From assembly GCF_010093815.1 (NCBI RefSeq), contig NW_022985557.1, forward strand, positions 558,001 to 622,000: DNA of 64,000 nucleotides. The letters run 5' to 3'. Below, in pieces: positions 55,040 through 64,000 of this stretch. The notes beneath the pieces were generated by a model. The model saw nothing but the letters and a program-made list of their open reading frames with translations. It was not told the origin of the DNA and ran no database searches. The position numbers and the translations under genes were made by a program. How positions within the stretch are numbered: position 1 is the stretch's first letter; each line of letters opens with the position of its first letter. The DNA is from Pseudovirgaria hyperparasitica. Its lineage: Eukaryota > Ascomycota > Dothideomycetes > Acrospermales > Acrospermaceae.

Positions 55040-55092
55040 CTTCCCTACCAAACCTCAAGAAACCGAATCCCCCCTCCCCTTAACTCCCCAAG

Positions 55093-56913
55093 TCAACACT
55101 CTACCCCCCTCCCCCTCCGCACAACCATAACCCCCTCATACAGCAACGGCGCATACATGTACGTCTCAACCAACTCCAGCCCCGCCTCCGCCAGCGTCTC
55201 ACGCCACTGCGCCTCCGTACGCTCCTGCCCGCCCAGCGCCGCAAGCATCGTCAGATCAATCGCCGCCGCCATCTGGCTCACCCCCGTCTCCGGCAGTATC
55301 ATCTCGTCGACCAGCAGGATCGACTCAGGCCCCATGGCGTCGCGCGTGTGCTCGAGGATGACTCGTCCGCGCGCCGGGCTGTGGTCGTGCAGGATGCCGC
55401 GCATGTAGTAGAATTTTGCGTCTGTATGTGTGTGTGAGTCTTGCTTTAGTTATCTGGACGGTGGATTGTTGTTGTTGTGGTTGTGGTGATAGAGAGAAAA
55501 AAAGGGAGAGACGGAAAAAGGGGGGGCCAGGGGGGGTAGGTGGGCATCATGTTGTATAGACCCAAACAAAAACTCACCCTTAACAGGCTGTTCCTCGAAG
55601 AAATCAAACTCCATATTCACCACGCCCGGCGTCTCCAGCGCGTTCGCGATCGAATGCGGCAGATCCTGCAGTACCACCTCGCCCGTGACATCCGGATACC
55701 GCTCCCTGAACTCGCGGCACTGGTGTCCGATGCCGCCGCCGACGTTCACGTAGACTGCCTTTTGCTTCCTCCCCGCGCTCTCCTTTACCCCCCTGTCCAC
55801 GTCGGGATTCCACCCGCGCACATACCGCGCAACGGGGAAGACAGAGAGCCAGGTAGCGTCGTGGGCGCGCTGGCGGCGCAGGGCCATGTAGTCGTTGAAG
55901 TAGGCGAGGTGGTCCGCGTGCTCGGCGAACCAGGCGAATGCGTCGAGATGGGTGTTCCAGGCGGCTTGGAAGGCGGTGTGGGTTTCGTCGGCGGGGGGTT
56001 GGTAGTTGTTTTGTGCGAGCCAGGCGGGGAGGGCTTCGTATTGGGGGGCGACGGTGTTGAGGCTGGGTTGGGGGTTTGTGAGAAGGGGGGGTTCTTGGAG
56101 GGGGTGTTTGGGTGTGGTGTGTTGTTGTTGTGGTGGTGTGGGAAAGGGGGGGGATGGGGAAGCAAGGACTTACAAGTGTGCTAGGCCGGCCTCGACGGTT
56201 TTGTCGGCGAGGTGGCGTGTTCGTTGGTTGGCGGCATATCGGGTTGGTGATACTTGCGTGATGGCGTCTATGGAGGCGAGATATCTCAATATGCGATCTT
56301 CACGTGGGAGTGTCAGTGTTGGTACAGTACATCAATCAGCATCAGTAGCAGCAGCAGCAGCACTACCACCACATGACATCGCATACACACACAGCAGACC
56401 AATCTCTCAAAGAACAGCCCGCTGTATGTGTATGCGCACGTGTACATGAACGCGTAAAATGTAAAAGTGAAAATGCAAACTCACTCAGCACCAACCCCCC
56501 AGCCCCCGGATTCCGCTCCACAATCCCGTCCACCGACACCGCACCACGCCCTTCCGCCTGCGCCTGAGTCAAAAGCCTAAACACGCCCAGATCGATGCCG
56601 ATTCTGATAGCTGCAGTTTGGAGAGTCTATTCCGCACCCGCAACGCACACCGCCATGATTAGCCAAGTCATCAATTCAATGTTATGTATGTGTGTATGTG
56701 TGTATGCTTGGCGGATATGGGGGGAGCGAGACAGGGAAGGTCGGACCGGGGGCAGGGGGGTCTACTTACCATATGTCCGTACCGGTGGATGACATCGGAC
56801 GGGCTCTCGAGCGATGCGATGAGGCGGGAGAGCGTCCGGAGGAGGAGTTGTCGAGTAGTTTCGAGGGCCGTGTGCGTGTATCCGCCGATAACGCGGCGGA
56901 TTTCTGATATCAT
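55093..56913 (-). CDS. SAM-dependent O-methyltransferase (first), plant-type class II fold
   Basis: Five exons, 56913..56770, 56626..56485, 56297..56174, 56062..55578 and 55421..55093, give 407 residues; all phases agree. The N-terminal helical dimerisation part (DVIHRYGHMTLQTAAIRIGI DLGVF; RILRYLASIDAI) precedes the SAM-binding loop VYVNVGGGIGHQCREF, where the usual VDVGGG Asp is Asn. It is followed by VLQDLPHSI and the catalytic-His region MRGILHDHSPARGRVILEH, then LLVDEMILPETG. This matches fungal O-methyltransferases of metabolite clusters. Its introns are 111-187 nt, long for this window, and filled with C/A- or G-rich low-complexity sequence. It probably methylates a hydroxyl of the cluster product. 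Confidence 0.88.
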
Positions 56914-57495
56914 CGTGTTTCTTTGCTGTGCGGAGAAAAGGTGTGGGTGTGTATCTGTTGTCTTCGTGTTTGTTCTGGATGTGTTAAATGTGGATAGTAG
57001 GATTCTTTGTAGGTGTACGTAACACCTGCTGAGATTGGCTTTTCGGGTGGGGAGGAGTTGGTGTTAATTTTGTGTATCTAGGAAGACTAAGACGGCTGAA
57101 ACGAAAAAAATAGGGCTGAAGTGGACCGGGGCAGGTTGACGCGGGTGATCCGGTGCCTGGAGTGGGGTTCTAGATACGTTGTGACATGTCTCACCTTACG
57201 TTAGGAAGAGTCAAGGGGATGACACGTCAAATCCTAAAGGAAGCAACTGAATGTAATAATACTTTGTGGATATCTCTATAGGTAAGAATGGATGGATCAG
57301 ATAGAATCTACACTAGTTCTAGCCCCACCCAATTGCGCCCGAACAATAATAGTAAAGAGACCCAGATAGATTTGCGGAGATCAAGAAGCCGAAAATACAA
57401 ACACACCACAAGGGGGGGGATATATCGCTAATACTACTGATGTACAAAATACGCCTCATAGCCATGCATTCAAAGAAACCAACAAGGATCCATGC
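56914..57495. promoter_or_regulatory. Upstream region of the first O-methyltransferase
   Basis: 582 bp; it also holds the 3' end of the NRPS-like gene, which runs in the same (minus) direction. No CGG-N3-CCG palindrome is seen here. Poly-G run at 57412-57419. Confidence 0.5.
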
Positions 57496-60402
57496 TCAAA
57501 CATTCCGTGCGTGCAACGCTTCCTTGAGCGTTGCTGCAAACTGCGCCACATGATCGGCCCCAAGCATCGTGTAATGCGCTCCGCCCACAGCATGCAGCCT
57601 GGGAACATCCCTGGAAAAGTCTCTCCACTTGCTGAGATGCTCGTGGACCCATTCCTCCCGCGATGCAGCAGCGTGGCGCAAGGGGATGGCATGGAAAACA
57701 TCGATACTCGCGACTTGTCCGCTAGGCTCATAGTCGACGGCCATGCCTTGCAAGCCGTATGCGACGTCGGCCCAGCGGGTCAGGGCGAGATGATCGAGAC
57801 CCAGCTCCTCTAAGCGTGCCGCGTCTGTGGCGTGCATTACAGTTCCGAGAGCATCGTCCCTATGCGCGCCAGGGTAAGTGCTGCTCTGTTCCATAACTTC
57901 GGCTACTGTGTCTGTGACCAAGCCGAGAAACTGTGCCAGGTGCAGAAGACACATGTTCCAGCTGAGTTGACGCATGCGAGATTTGATATGTGGGGGCAGG
58001 TTAAAGCTTCCGAGAAAGCTGACGGTGCCATGATCCAAGCGTTCCAGCCGTTTTGTGATCTCGAATGCAAGCATTGTTCCATAGCTGTATCCGGCAATGG
58101 CGTAGGGCCCGTGTGGTTGGCGTTGTCTGATCGCCTGAACGTACGTATCGACTGTCGCTTCTATCGAGGAGAACCGCTCGCCACCTTCAAAACCCTTTGC
58201 CCGTAAAGCGTATATCGGACGGTCGTCATCTATCATGTGTTGTGCAAGACCGACGAAGACTAGGACTTCACCCACACCTGGATGAACTAGCCATAGGGGG
58301 GCTTTGTTACCGCTAGATTTCAGTGTTACAACGGGATCGTAGCTGGTACTTATCGTCTTGGATTGCTCCACAGAGGAAGTGACGCTCGCCATATTTGTGC
58401 TGAGTGCTGCTGCCAACTGCCTCGCTGTTGGATTGCGTAGCAGTGTGATGACAGGAACACTGATCTGTAGACTTCTATCCAGATGGCGCTTCAGACGAAT
58501 GAGGTCCATGGACGTGAAGCCAAGTTCAAAGAGCCGTGTCTCCGGGCCAATATTGTCAAGACTAATGTCTAGAGTGTTTGCAAAGCTTTCCATGAGGAGT
58601 AGTTCAGTCCCAGTCCTGGCAGCGTCGGATGACCCTGTCCGCCTCGTCTTTTTCCGGAAGGCATCGAGACGTTGCCGGTGCTCAACAATATCTTCGTCAA
58701 AGCGACCTGAGTCAAACAAGGAGCTCATCTTCGCACGTGATATTTTCCCGAGAGTGGTCATAGGTAGTGATGAGAGGGAGGATCCCATCAGCGAAAAGAC
58801 CGACGGTAGAGCGGAAACGCTGGACATGCATACTTCAGCTGCAAGCTCATCGATTGCAGCCATCTGGGCAGCAGTGTGTGGCGATTCCCTTGGAATATAA
58901 GCGATGGTGATTTGTTCCGTGTGTGCTGCACGCGACGGGAATACGACATAACGTTGCACTTTGCTAGACAGTGCCTGTTCCAGTATTGCATCAATATCCG
59001 CAATGACAATCTTGAGACCATTGATATTGATCACCTCTTTCGACCGACCATTGAGGCACAAGTTCCCCAGATTGTCAATGTAAGCCCGGTCCCCTGTACG
59101 AAACCACCCGTCCTGTGATGGGAATGCGTCCGCGGTCGCTTTGGGATTGCGATAATAGCCCTTGAAAACTATGTCTCCCCTGACCTCAAGATCGCCGGTT
59201 TCGTTCGTAGCTGCAGGGGTGGAGCCAGCAACAACTCGCATTTCGATACCTTTCACGCATTTCCCGAGGCTTGCCACCGTGCGTCCTTGCTGTTCGTCGT
59301 AACGGGGGCACCGGCTGTTGAAGATCGCACCAGCACATGTTTCCGTCATGCCAAACCCCGGAGTTATAACATCGTCTCGAGCTCCGTATCTGCTCAATAG
59401 TTTGGATGCCGCCGAACATGTCCTAATATCATTGGCTTCACCACCAGAAGCAAGAATCTGTAGAGATGAGAGATCCCAACCTCCTCTAAACGTTTGGCGC
59501 TCCATCTCCAGAGTCACGGTCGACGTCAATTTGGCCAGGAAGAAATTTGGGGCAAAGGTACGACATACGCGATGCTTGCTCAAGAGATCCAAGAAGTGAA
59601 TCGGGGATGAAACGACGTCCGCTGCGTTGACATGGATCTGATCGGCACCGAGCCACAATGCTTGAATATGTATCTCCACGAGACTCGCGACGTGATCGAG
59701 TCCTATCCAGTTGAGAAATGATCCTTTCCCTTCGAGCGGCCGAACAGAAGCTTTTCCTGCGATGGCTGAGAGAACCTGCTTGTGCGTTATGCGCACAGCC
59801 TTTGCGTTTCCTGTGCTTCCTGATGTCAGCATCAACATCGCCAGAGCATCGCCCCCAGGATATTGGAAGTGAGCCATTGGTTCGTCCGCGGATGATGCTG
59901 AACCGTCCGAGGCCTGCGATGACGCTGATGAGTCGGCGGACAAATCATCATAGCATAGCGATTCGATTGTGTGTAATTGCAGAAGACCTCGAGAGCCATC
60001 GAAGAGATCCAGCAATCTCTCTCGGGTGATGCATATTGGCGATTGAAGCAGAGACGAGAGCCCGCTAATATGTTGATTACGGTGCTCCTTGATGTTGCTG
60101 AAAGGAGATGAGAGTACTGGCAATCCTTGGGCAAGCGACACGGCCCAGAACCAGACAATTGTTACCCAGTGGTCGTCCAGATGAATGAGTACTGGATGGT
60201 TCCTTCTGAAGGCAGGGGTGGCGCGAAGGATTCGGCCGTAAGAGCTGGCTTGGACAAATAGATCAGAATATGTGAACGACTTTGGTTTTGATGTGTCGCC
60301 AAGTGGGTAGCAAACGATGTCTCCCTTCCTCGTTATGGCCCGGCTACGTAGGATATCCTGGAGACAAGTAGCGGACTGTTTGTACTCGTGCAATACCTGC
60401 AT
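57496..60402 (-). CDS. NRPS-like enzyme, domains A-T-TE (aryl-keto-acid dimerising synthetase type)
   Basis: Single exon, 968 residues from ATG 60402 (an upstream TTG adds six). Adenylation domain about 25-560: A3 LMLTSGSTGNAKAV (190-203), NWIGLDHVASLVEIH (231-245), A5 GFGMTETCAGAIFN (349-362), A7 FRTGD (434-438), A8 GRSKEVININGLKI and the A10 Lys 553. Carrier domain about 597-668, with LFELGFTSMDL and the phosphopantetheine Ser 631. Thioesterase about 700-960: HPGVGE, nucleophile GYSYG (Ser 773) and His 943. There is no condensation, ketosynthase or reductase domain. This three-domain layout is that of TdiA, AtrA, MicA and similar enzymes, which activate two aryl-pyruvates and join them to quinones or furanones. 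It is the core enzyme of the cluster, with methyltransferases on both sides. Substrate is not determinable here. Confidence 0.94.
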   Translation of the reverse strand: MQVLHEYKQSATCLQDILRSRAITRKGDIVCYPLGDTSKPKSFTYSDLFVQASSYGRILRATPAFRRNHPVLIHLDDHWVTIVWFWAVSLAQGLPVLSSPFSNIKEHRNQHISGLSSLLQSPICITRERLLDLFDGSRGLLQLHTIESLCYDDLSADSSASSQASDGSASSADEPMAHFQYPGGDALAMLMLTSGSTGNAKAVRITHKQVLSAIAGKASVRPLEGKGSFLNWIGLDHVASLVEIHIQALWLGADQIHVNAADVVSSPIHFLDLLSKHRVCRTFAPNFFLAKLTSTVTLEMERQTFRGGWDLSSLQILASGGEANDIRTCSAASKLLSRYGARDDVITPGFGMTETCAGAIFNSRCPRYDEQQGRTVASLGKCVKGIEMRVVAGSTPAATNETGDLEVRGDIVFKGYYRNPKATADAFPSQDGWFRTGDRAYIDNLGNLCLNGRSKEVININGLKIVIADIDAILEQALSSKVQRYVVFPSRAAHTEQITIAYIPRESPHTAAQMAAIDELAAEVCMSSVSALPSVFSLMGSSLSSLPMTTLGKISRAKMSSLFDSGRFDEDIVEHRQRLDAFRKKTRRTGSSDAARTGTELLLMESFANTLDISLDNIGPETRLFELGFTSMDLIRLKRHLDRSLQISVPVITLLRNPTARQLAAALSTNMASVTSSVEQSKTISTSYDPVVTLKSSGNKAPLWLVHPGVGEVLVFVGLAQHMIDDDRPIYALRAKGFEGGERFSSIEATVDTYVQAIRQRQPHGPYAIAGYSYGTMLAFEITKRLERLDHGTVSFLGSFNLPPHIKSRMRQLSWNMCLLHLAQFLGLVTDTVAEVMEQSSTYPGAHRDDALGTVMHATDAARLEELGLDHLALTRWADVAYGLQGMAVDYEPSGQVASIDVFHAIPLRHAAASREEWVHEHLSKWRDFSRDVPRLHAVGGAHYTMLGADHVAQFAATLKEALHARNV

Positions 60403-61163
60403 AGTTGGGTGATTTTGCAAAAGATGAAGAGATCAAGCGCGAACATAGGGTACGATATAGTCGGAGCCCGATTTCGTGTGCCGCATCATCAATACCAGTA
60501 AGATAACAATCTGTGCTATTACTAGGTATCTGTTTCTGTTGCCTGAGTCCAGATGCTGTTAATAGAAGCGCTGGCTTGCTTCGAGATTGAAAGCCACTAC
60601 GGAGCGAGACTCTTGGACAAGGGGGGGGGGGGGTCCCACCAGTGCTGGACCGGCGCGAAGTAGCACCCACCAGAGGGGCCCTAGTATGCATGTCCAGACA
60701 AAGTAGCGGTGCACCGTGTACGCCTCGTCATCATGTCCGATCCAACATGAATCGCAAATAACGCCATCGGAAAGCGCGAAGCCTGCCATAGGTTGAATAT
60801 CAAGGCCTTGTTCTCTTCGGCTGTGTTGATGAGCCTACACTAGCCTCAAACTGCATACGAAAAGCAATTCTACGGCGTGCTTACCCGTCTGTGGTATGCA
60901 TTCGACTCTTCGTTGCTATCGTCAGCAGCTTTGGCGCCACAAGCAGTGCGGCGCTGAGCAGCGAGAAGTATTGAAGTCTCGTAGAAAACGGCTTAGTCGG
61001 TTTTGTGTTCTTTTTGTCGGCCTCCTTGCTTCATCGGACTAAAAACCACCATCCCCAAGCGCCGTGCAGCTGCCGAAGAACTGCTATTGATATACGCGGC
61101 TTTGTCATCGACCTAGGCTCATCTAAAGTCCGATTGCGTGTAGCCAAGCCTTCATACAACACG
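60403..61163. promoter_or_regulatory. Divergent promoter of the NRPS-like gene and second O-methyltransferase
   Basis: 761 bp between divergent starts, so likely co-regulation. It holds a TCGGAGCCCGA palindrome at 60461-60471 and a run of 13 G at 60621-60633. A 76-codon frame on the minus strand (60559-60789) spans the G-run and is not convincing. Confidence 0.6.
60461..60471. promoter_or_regulatory. TCGGAGCCCGA palindrome (CGG-N3-CCG type)
   Basis: Inverted CGG/CCG with 3-bp spacer and flanking T/A, about 60 bp upstream of the NRPS-like start. Candidate site of a Zn2Cys6 pathway regulator that is not encoded in the cluster as seen here. Confidence 0.42.
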
Positions 61164-62627
61164 ATGGGTGCAGGTCAGTCTACACCACGCATTGTAGAGC
61201 TCGCTGCCTCCATAAGCGAAAATGTGGCAAAGATACAAGAGATACTGGACGCTCAAGGCGCTCCAATGCCGTCTTTTGACGAGGACAGTCCGCCTTTGCC
61301 GAAAGAGATCGCAGGTCCTCAACATGCAGTTCTTGACGCTACAGCAGAGTTGCAGGATCTACTGCAAGATCCCATGAATTTTATACACCGGTCCTCGAGA
61401 GTATGTAGATACATTCTGTGTTCAGCTTCGATTTGTTGACACTGCGCAAAAGAGTGACAAACCGGCATGTATCAACACTATTGTACGATTCGATATTGCG
61501 GCGCTGGTCCCTTGTGGAGGGCGAACATCCTTTCAAGATATTAGTAGACAAACTCCCCTGACTGAACAGATGGTGGGGCGAATTGTTCGACACGCTGCCA
61601 CAATGCGGATTTTCAAAGAACCGGAGCCAGGTCAGGTGATGCACACAAAAGCCTCGAAGCTCCTGGCCAACCATGATTTCAGAGACTGGGCACGAACAGG
61701 CATTGAGGAAATGGGACCTGCTGGAGGACGAGTAAGGTGTTTGAACCAGGGAACAGACGCTTGCTAATGCATGAACCTAGCTGGCCGATGCTCTTGAGCG
61801 ATGGCCAGGCTCGCAACACCCCAATCAGACGGTAGGTGAAACAGTCACTTATCCCGGCGCATCTAGCTGATCACCATCCAAGGGGTTTTCTCTGGCGAAC
61901 GATACGAATGATTCGATATACGAAGTCGTAGGGAAAGATCCTTCTCGTGCCGCTCGATTCGGAAGCGCCATGAAAGTCATGACGGCCAGACCCGAATTCG
62001 ATCTGGCATATGGTGTGAACAATTATGATTGGGGCGCTTTGGGCAAAGCTCTCGTTGTGGATGTTGGGGGCAGTAAAGGCCACTTTGCGATCGCCCTTGC
62101 ACGTCGTTATGAGAACCTCCGCTTCATCGTACAGGATATGGCACATATGCTCGGTGACGGCCCTGAAGAGATCTCCGCGGATAGATTGGAATTCATGGCT
62201 CATAGCCTGTTCGATCCTCAAAGCGTTCAGGCAGATGTGTTCATCTTCCGCTGGGTATTTCACAACTGGTCAGATGAGTATTGCGTCCGTATATTGAAGG
62301 CACAGTTACCCTCGATGAAACCAGGCGCAAGGCTTATTCTGCTGGAGGCTATACTGCCAGAGTCAGGGACTGTGGGCTATTGGAAAGAAAGCGAGTTAAG
62401 GTGATTTACACAAGGCCGTGTGCTGCTCATCGAAACTAACATGCATCCACTACAGGTCGCTGGATCTGGAAATGGCATCGACATTCAATGCTAGAGAGAG
62501 GACTCTTTCGGATTGGAAGGCCCTATTCGCGCTAGCAGATCCAGGCTTTGTGCTGAGGAGTGTAGTCGAGCCTGAAGGATCCGCGATGGCTGTCCTCGAA
62601 TTCTTCTGGGAGAGATCATCGGCTTGA
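61164..62627 (+). CDS. SAM-dependent O-methyltransferase (second)
   Basis: Five exons, 61164..61400, 61453..61731, 61781..61831, 61883..62400 and 62456..62627, give 418 residues with consistent phases; introns are 49-55 nt. The first splice could use an AG 25 nt in, but that intron would be too short; the AAAAG at 61452 keeps the frame. The N-terminal helical part has ELAASISENVAKIQEILDAQ and, after the splice, CINTIVRFDIAALVP and MVGRIVRHAATMRIFKEPEP. The SAM loop is VVDVGGSKGHFAIALARRY. The catalytic-His region is FRWVFHNWSDEYCVRILKAQ, then LILLEAILPESG. It is a typical fungal class-II O-methyltransferase, closer to the canonical form than the first. It shares a promoter region with the NRPS-like gene. 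Confidence 0.92.
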
Positions 62628-63350
62628 TGCCCCGACACATGATCTGGTATCTTGCTCTAATATTGCCTCTGCAACACGTCGCAGATTCTCAAGGCAGCTG
62701 TCTGCACTACGCGTGCTCTTAGTACTGTTCGTGTCCAGCATTGGAGTCACGGGAGGGGCGATGAGTGATTGCTAGACTTGATGGCGTGCAATCTATAGAC
62801 CGCAGTGATGAGAAACCTAGAAGCGGGATCAGACGATGTCGGCGTAGACTTTGAAGAGAAACGAAAATCATGCATGGAGCTGAGGGAATAGTGTGTTGGC
62901 AGAATAAGGTGGATAACTGGCTACAGTATATATATCACATCGGGTCTCGGGCTCGGAGATGCTTGGATCTGCGTGCTTCACAACAGTTGGGTGGCTGGAT
63001 ACTACGTTATAACATTTGTTCAAGTTGAGGTTAGAGAAAGATGCAGTGTGGCTTGTGACTTGTGGCGTGAGATCTGCGTGGCGCACCACAGCATCCACAA
63101 CAAAGGCAGCTAGGGAACTGGGCACCTCAGGCATCATCCATCCAGGGCAGCTGCCACCCACCTGGGCACCACCCTGCAGTTGCGCATTATGACGTAGCGG
63201 ACATCCAAAACAAACTCATTCAAAACAACCGGGATATTTGCAAGTCGCAATACGATATTCCAACCTCTTCATTCCCAACTGCCCCAATCTTCCCCCGTTA
63301 ACACCTTCCATCCATACAATCAACATCAACATCGTCATTGAAAGATCAAC
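62628..63350. other. Intergenic, likely right border of the cluster
   Basis: 723 bp without a supported gene, with the promoter and C/A-rich leader of the Rrt8-like gene at the right end. Confidence 0.5.
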
Positions 63351-64000
63351 ATGTCCGAGAAGGTCAAAGAAACCGCGCGCGAGGAAGTGGAGAAGCTCAG
63401 AGCACTCACTGTTGATGCCGCTCGCTCAACAGCCTATCTCTACCCACTCAAGGTAGGCAGATCGATCCTTCGTATCAAACATAACACCAACTAAGTCTCA
63501 TTCAGGGTATCGCTTATTTCTTCACCCACCGCTCATTATGGAAGCCCCTCACAGCCAAACTCGCACCCACTATGACCCTCGGCGTCGGCGTGACGACGTT
63601 CATGTTCGCCGTGACATACCTTCCTCAAGCCGCCTTTCTCGCCATATTCAACGGCCCTCTGGCTGCCCTGACAAGCATCCTCCTCGTACTTAGTGAGAGC
63701 TCGACCATATTCACTGTACTTTCTAAGAACTTCTTCATCGAAGAAGCGTTGCTAGACACATTTGACGGCACTCTTCTTACCCGTAGCCAGACAGAGCTCG
63801 TATCGCAGGGCCGCGATGTCAAGGCTGGATCTGACCCTATTGGCAAGCTCGGCAAGCTGGCCAAGAAGCCGTTTGCACGTTTTGCGCCCAAGGCCATCAT
63901 TCGGTACTTCATGTACCTGCCGCTCAACTTCATCCCTGTCATTGGCACAGCGCTATTCATCATCCTTCAGGGCCGTCGTACAGGACCGGTGGCGCACACG
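63351..64000 (+). CDS. Rrt8/outer-spore-wall-type (EI24-like) membrane protein, cut by window edge
   Basis: Exon 1 63351..63452 (34 codons) and exon 2 from 63506, still open at the window end; 199 residues are visible. The 53-nt intron runs GTAGGC...TTCAG. The N-terminus is a short charged helix (SEKVKETAREEVEKLRALTV). Then follow GIAYFFTHRSLWKPL and hydrophobic segments (TLGVGVTTFMFAVTYLPQAA; LAALTSILLVLSESSTIFTV), a soluble loop with DPIGKLGKLAKKPFARFAPK, and YLPLNFIPVIGTALFIILQG. This pattern is that of the fungal Lds/Rrt8 family, linked in yeast to lipid droplets and spore-wall formation. Role here is inferred. Confidence 0.82.

Larger units (their letters stand above)
52569..55092. other. 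2.5-kb gene-poor gap inside the cluster, repeat-rich
   Basis: No supported gene. It has biased, repetitive sequence: GATACAGATGCAG-type repeats (53509-53540), G-rich 54040-54070, (GAGCAC)n at 54168-54190, CTGGCTGGCTA and TGACTGTGACTGTGA stretches (54700-54790) and an 11-bp tandem array at 54989-55039. Overlapping 60-170 codon frames on both strands follow the bias and are not convincing. The 3' UTRs of the exporter and of the first methyltransferase end here. Confidence 0.55.

Noticed and set aside
57496-60402. Polyketide synthase or full NRPS
   Set aside because: No ketosynthase, condensation or reductase motif; only A, T and TE are present.
60559-60789. 76-codon minus-strand frame with a Trp/Cys-rich look in the NRPS-like promoter
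   Set aside because: It reads through the 13-G run as a Pro stretch and lies in a promoter; no second exon found.
61401-61425. 25-nt intron in the second O-methyltransferase
   Set aside because: Below the workable intron size; the next in-frame acceptor (61452) gives a normal 52-nt intron and better family fit.

Overview
The window is nuclear DNA from a filamentous ascomycete, most likely a Dothideomycete (the class is an inference from overall protein flavour; no species is claimed). Support: genes interrupted by many short GT-AG introns, mostly 45-60 nt with CTAAC/CTRAY-like branch points; close spacing on both strands; and fungal gene families such as a Zn2Cys6 regulator, PTH11/rhodopsin-like membrane protein, P450s, an A-T-TE NRPS-like enzyme and a prtT-type factor. 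I see 28 protein genes, two of them cut by the window edges. I saw no rRNA, tRNA, CRISPR or intact transposon. Exon joins were worked out by hand and checked by reading-frame phase and family resemblance.

Positions 1-14177 are mostly housekeeping: the N-terminus of a heme-thiolate peroxidase (edge), a small unknown coiled-coil protein, ribosomal protein S27e, deoxyribose-phosphate aldolase, an unknown membrane protein, the V-ATPase assembly factor Vma22, the cytochrome-oxidase assembly factor Shy1/Surf1, a small secreted protein, an unknown protein, the ribosome-biogenesis protein Cms1 and the inner-kinetochore histone-fold protein CENP-T.

Positions 14178-41567 are looser: a 3 kb gap with a long pyrimidine-rich leader, an EGF-like single-pass membrane protein, a sugar transporter and a cellulose-synthase-like GT2 glycosyltransferase (each with one splice site that does not fit the rules), an unknown 203-aa protein, a secreted Cys-repeat protein whose frame runs into the convergent mitochondrial SCOT gene, a prtT/Leu3-like Zn2Cys6 regulator, an AIM9-like phosphotransferase and a Pro/Gln-rich probable nuclear protein.

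Positions 42183-62627 look like a secondary-metabolite gene cluster: P450, rhodopsin-like membrane protein, second P450, 14-TM MFS exporter, O-methyltransferase, single-exon NRPS-like enzyme (A-T-TE) and a second O-methyltransferase transcribed divergently from it. A-T-TE enzymes of this type join two aryl alpha-keto acids into quinones or furanones. The P450s and methyltransferases would then oxidise and O-methylate the core, and the MFS protein would export it. The window ends in an Rrt8/outer-spore-wall-type membrane protein, which probably marks the right border of the cluster.
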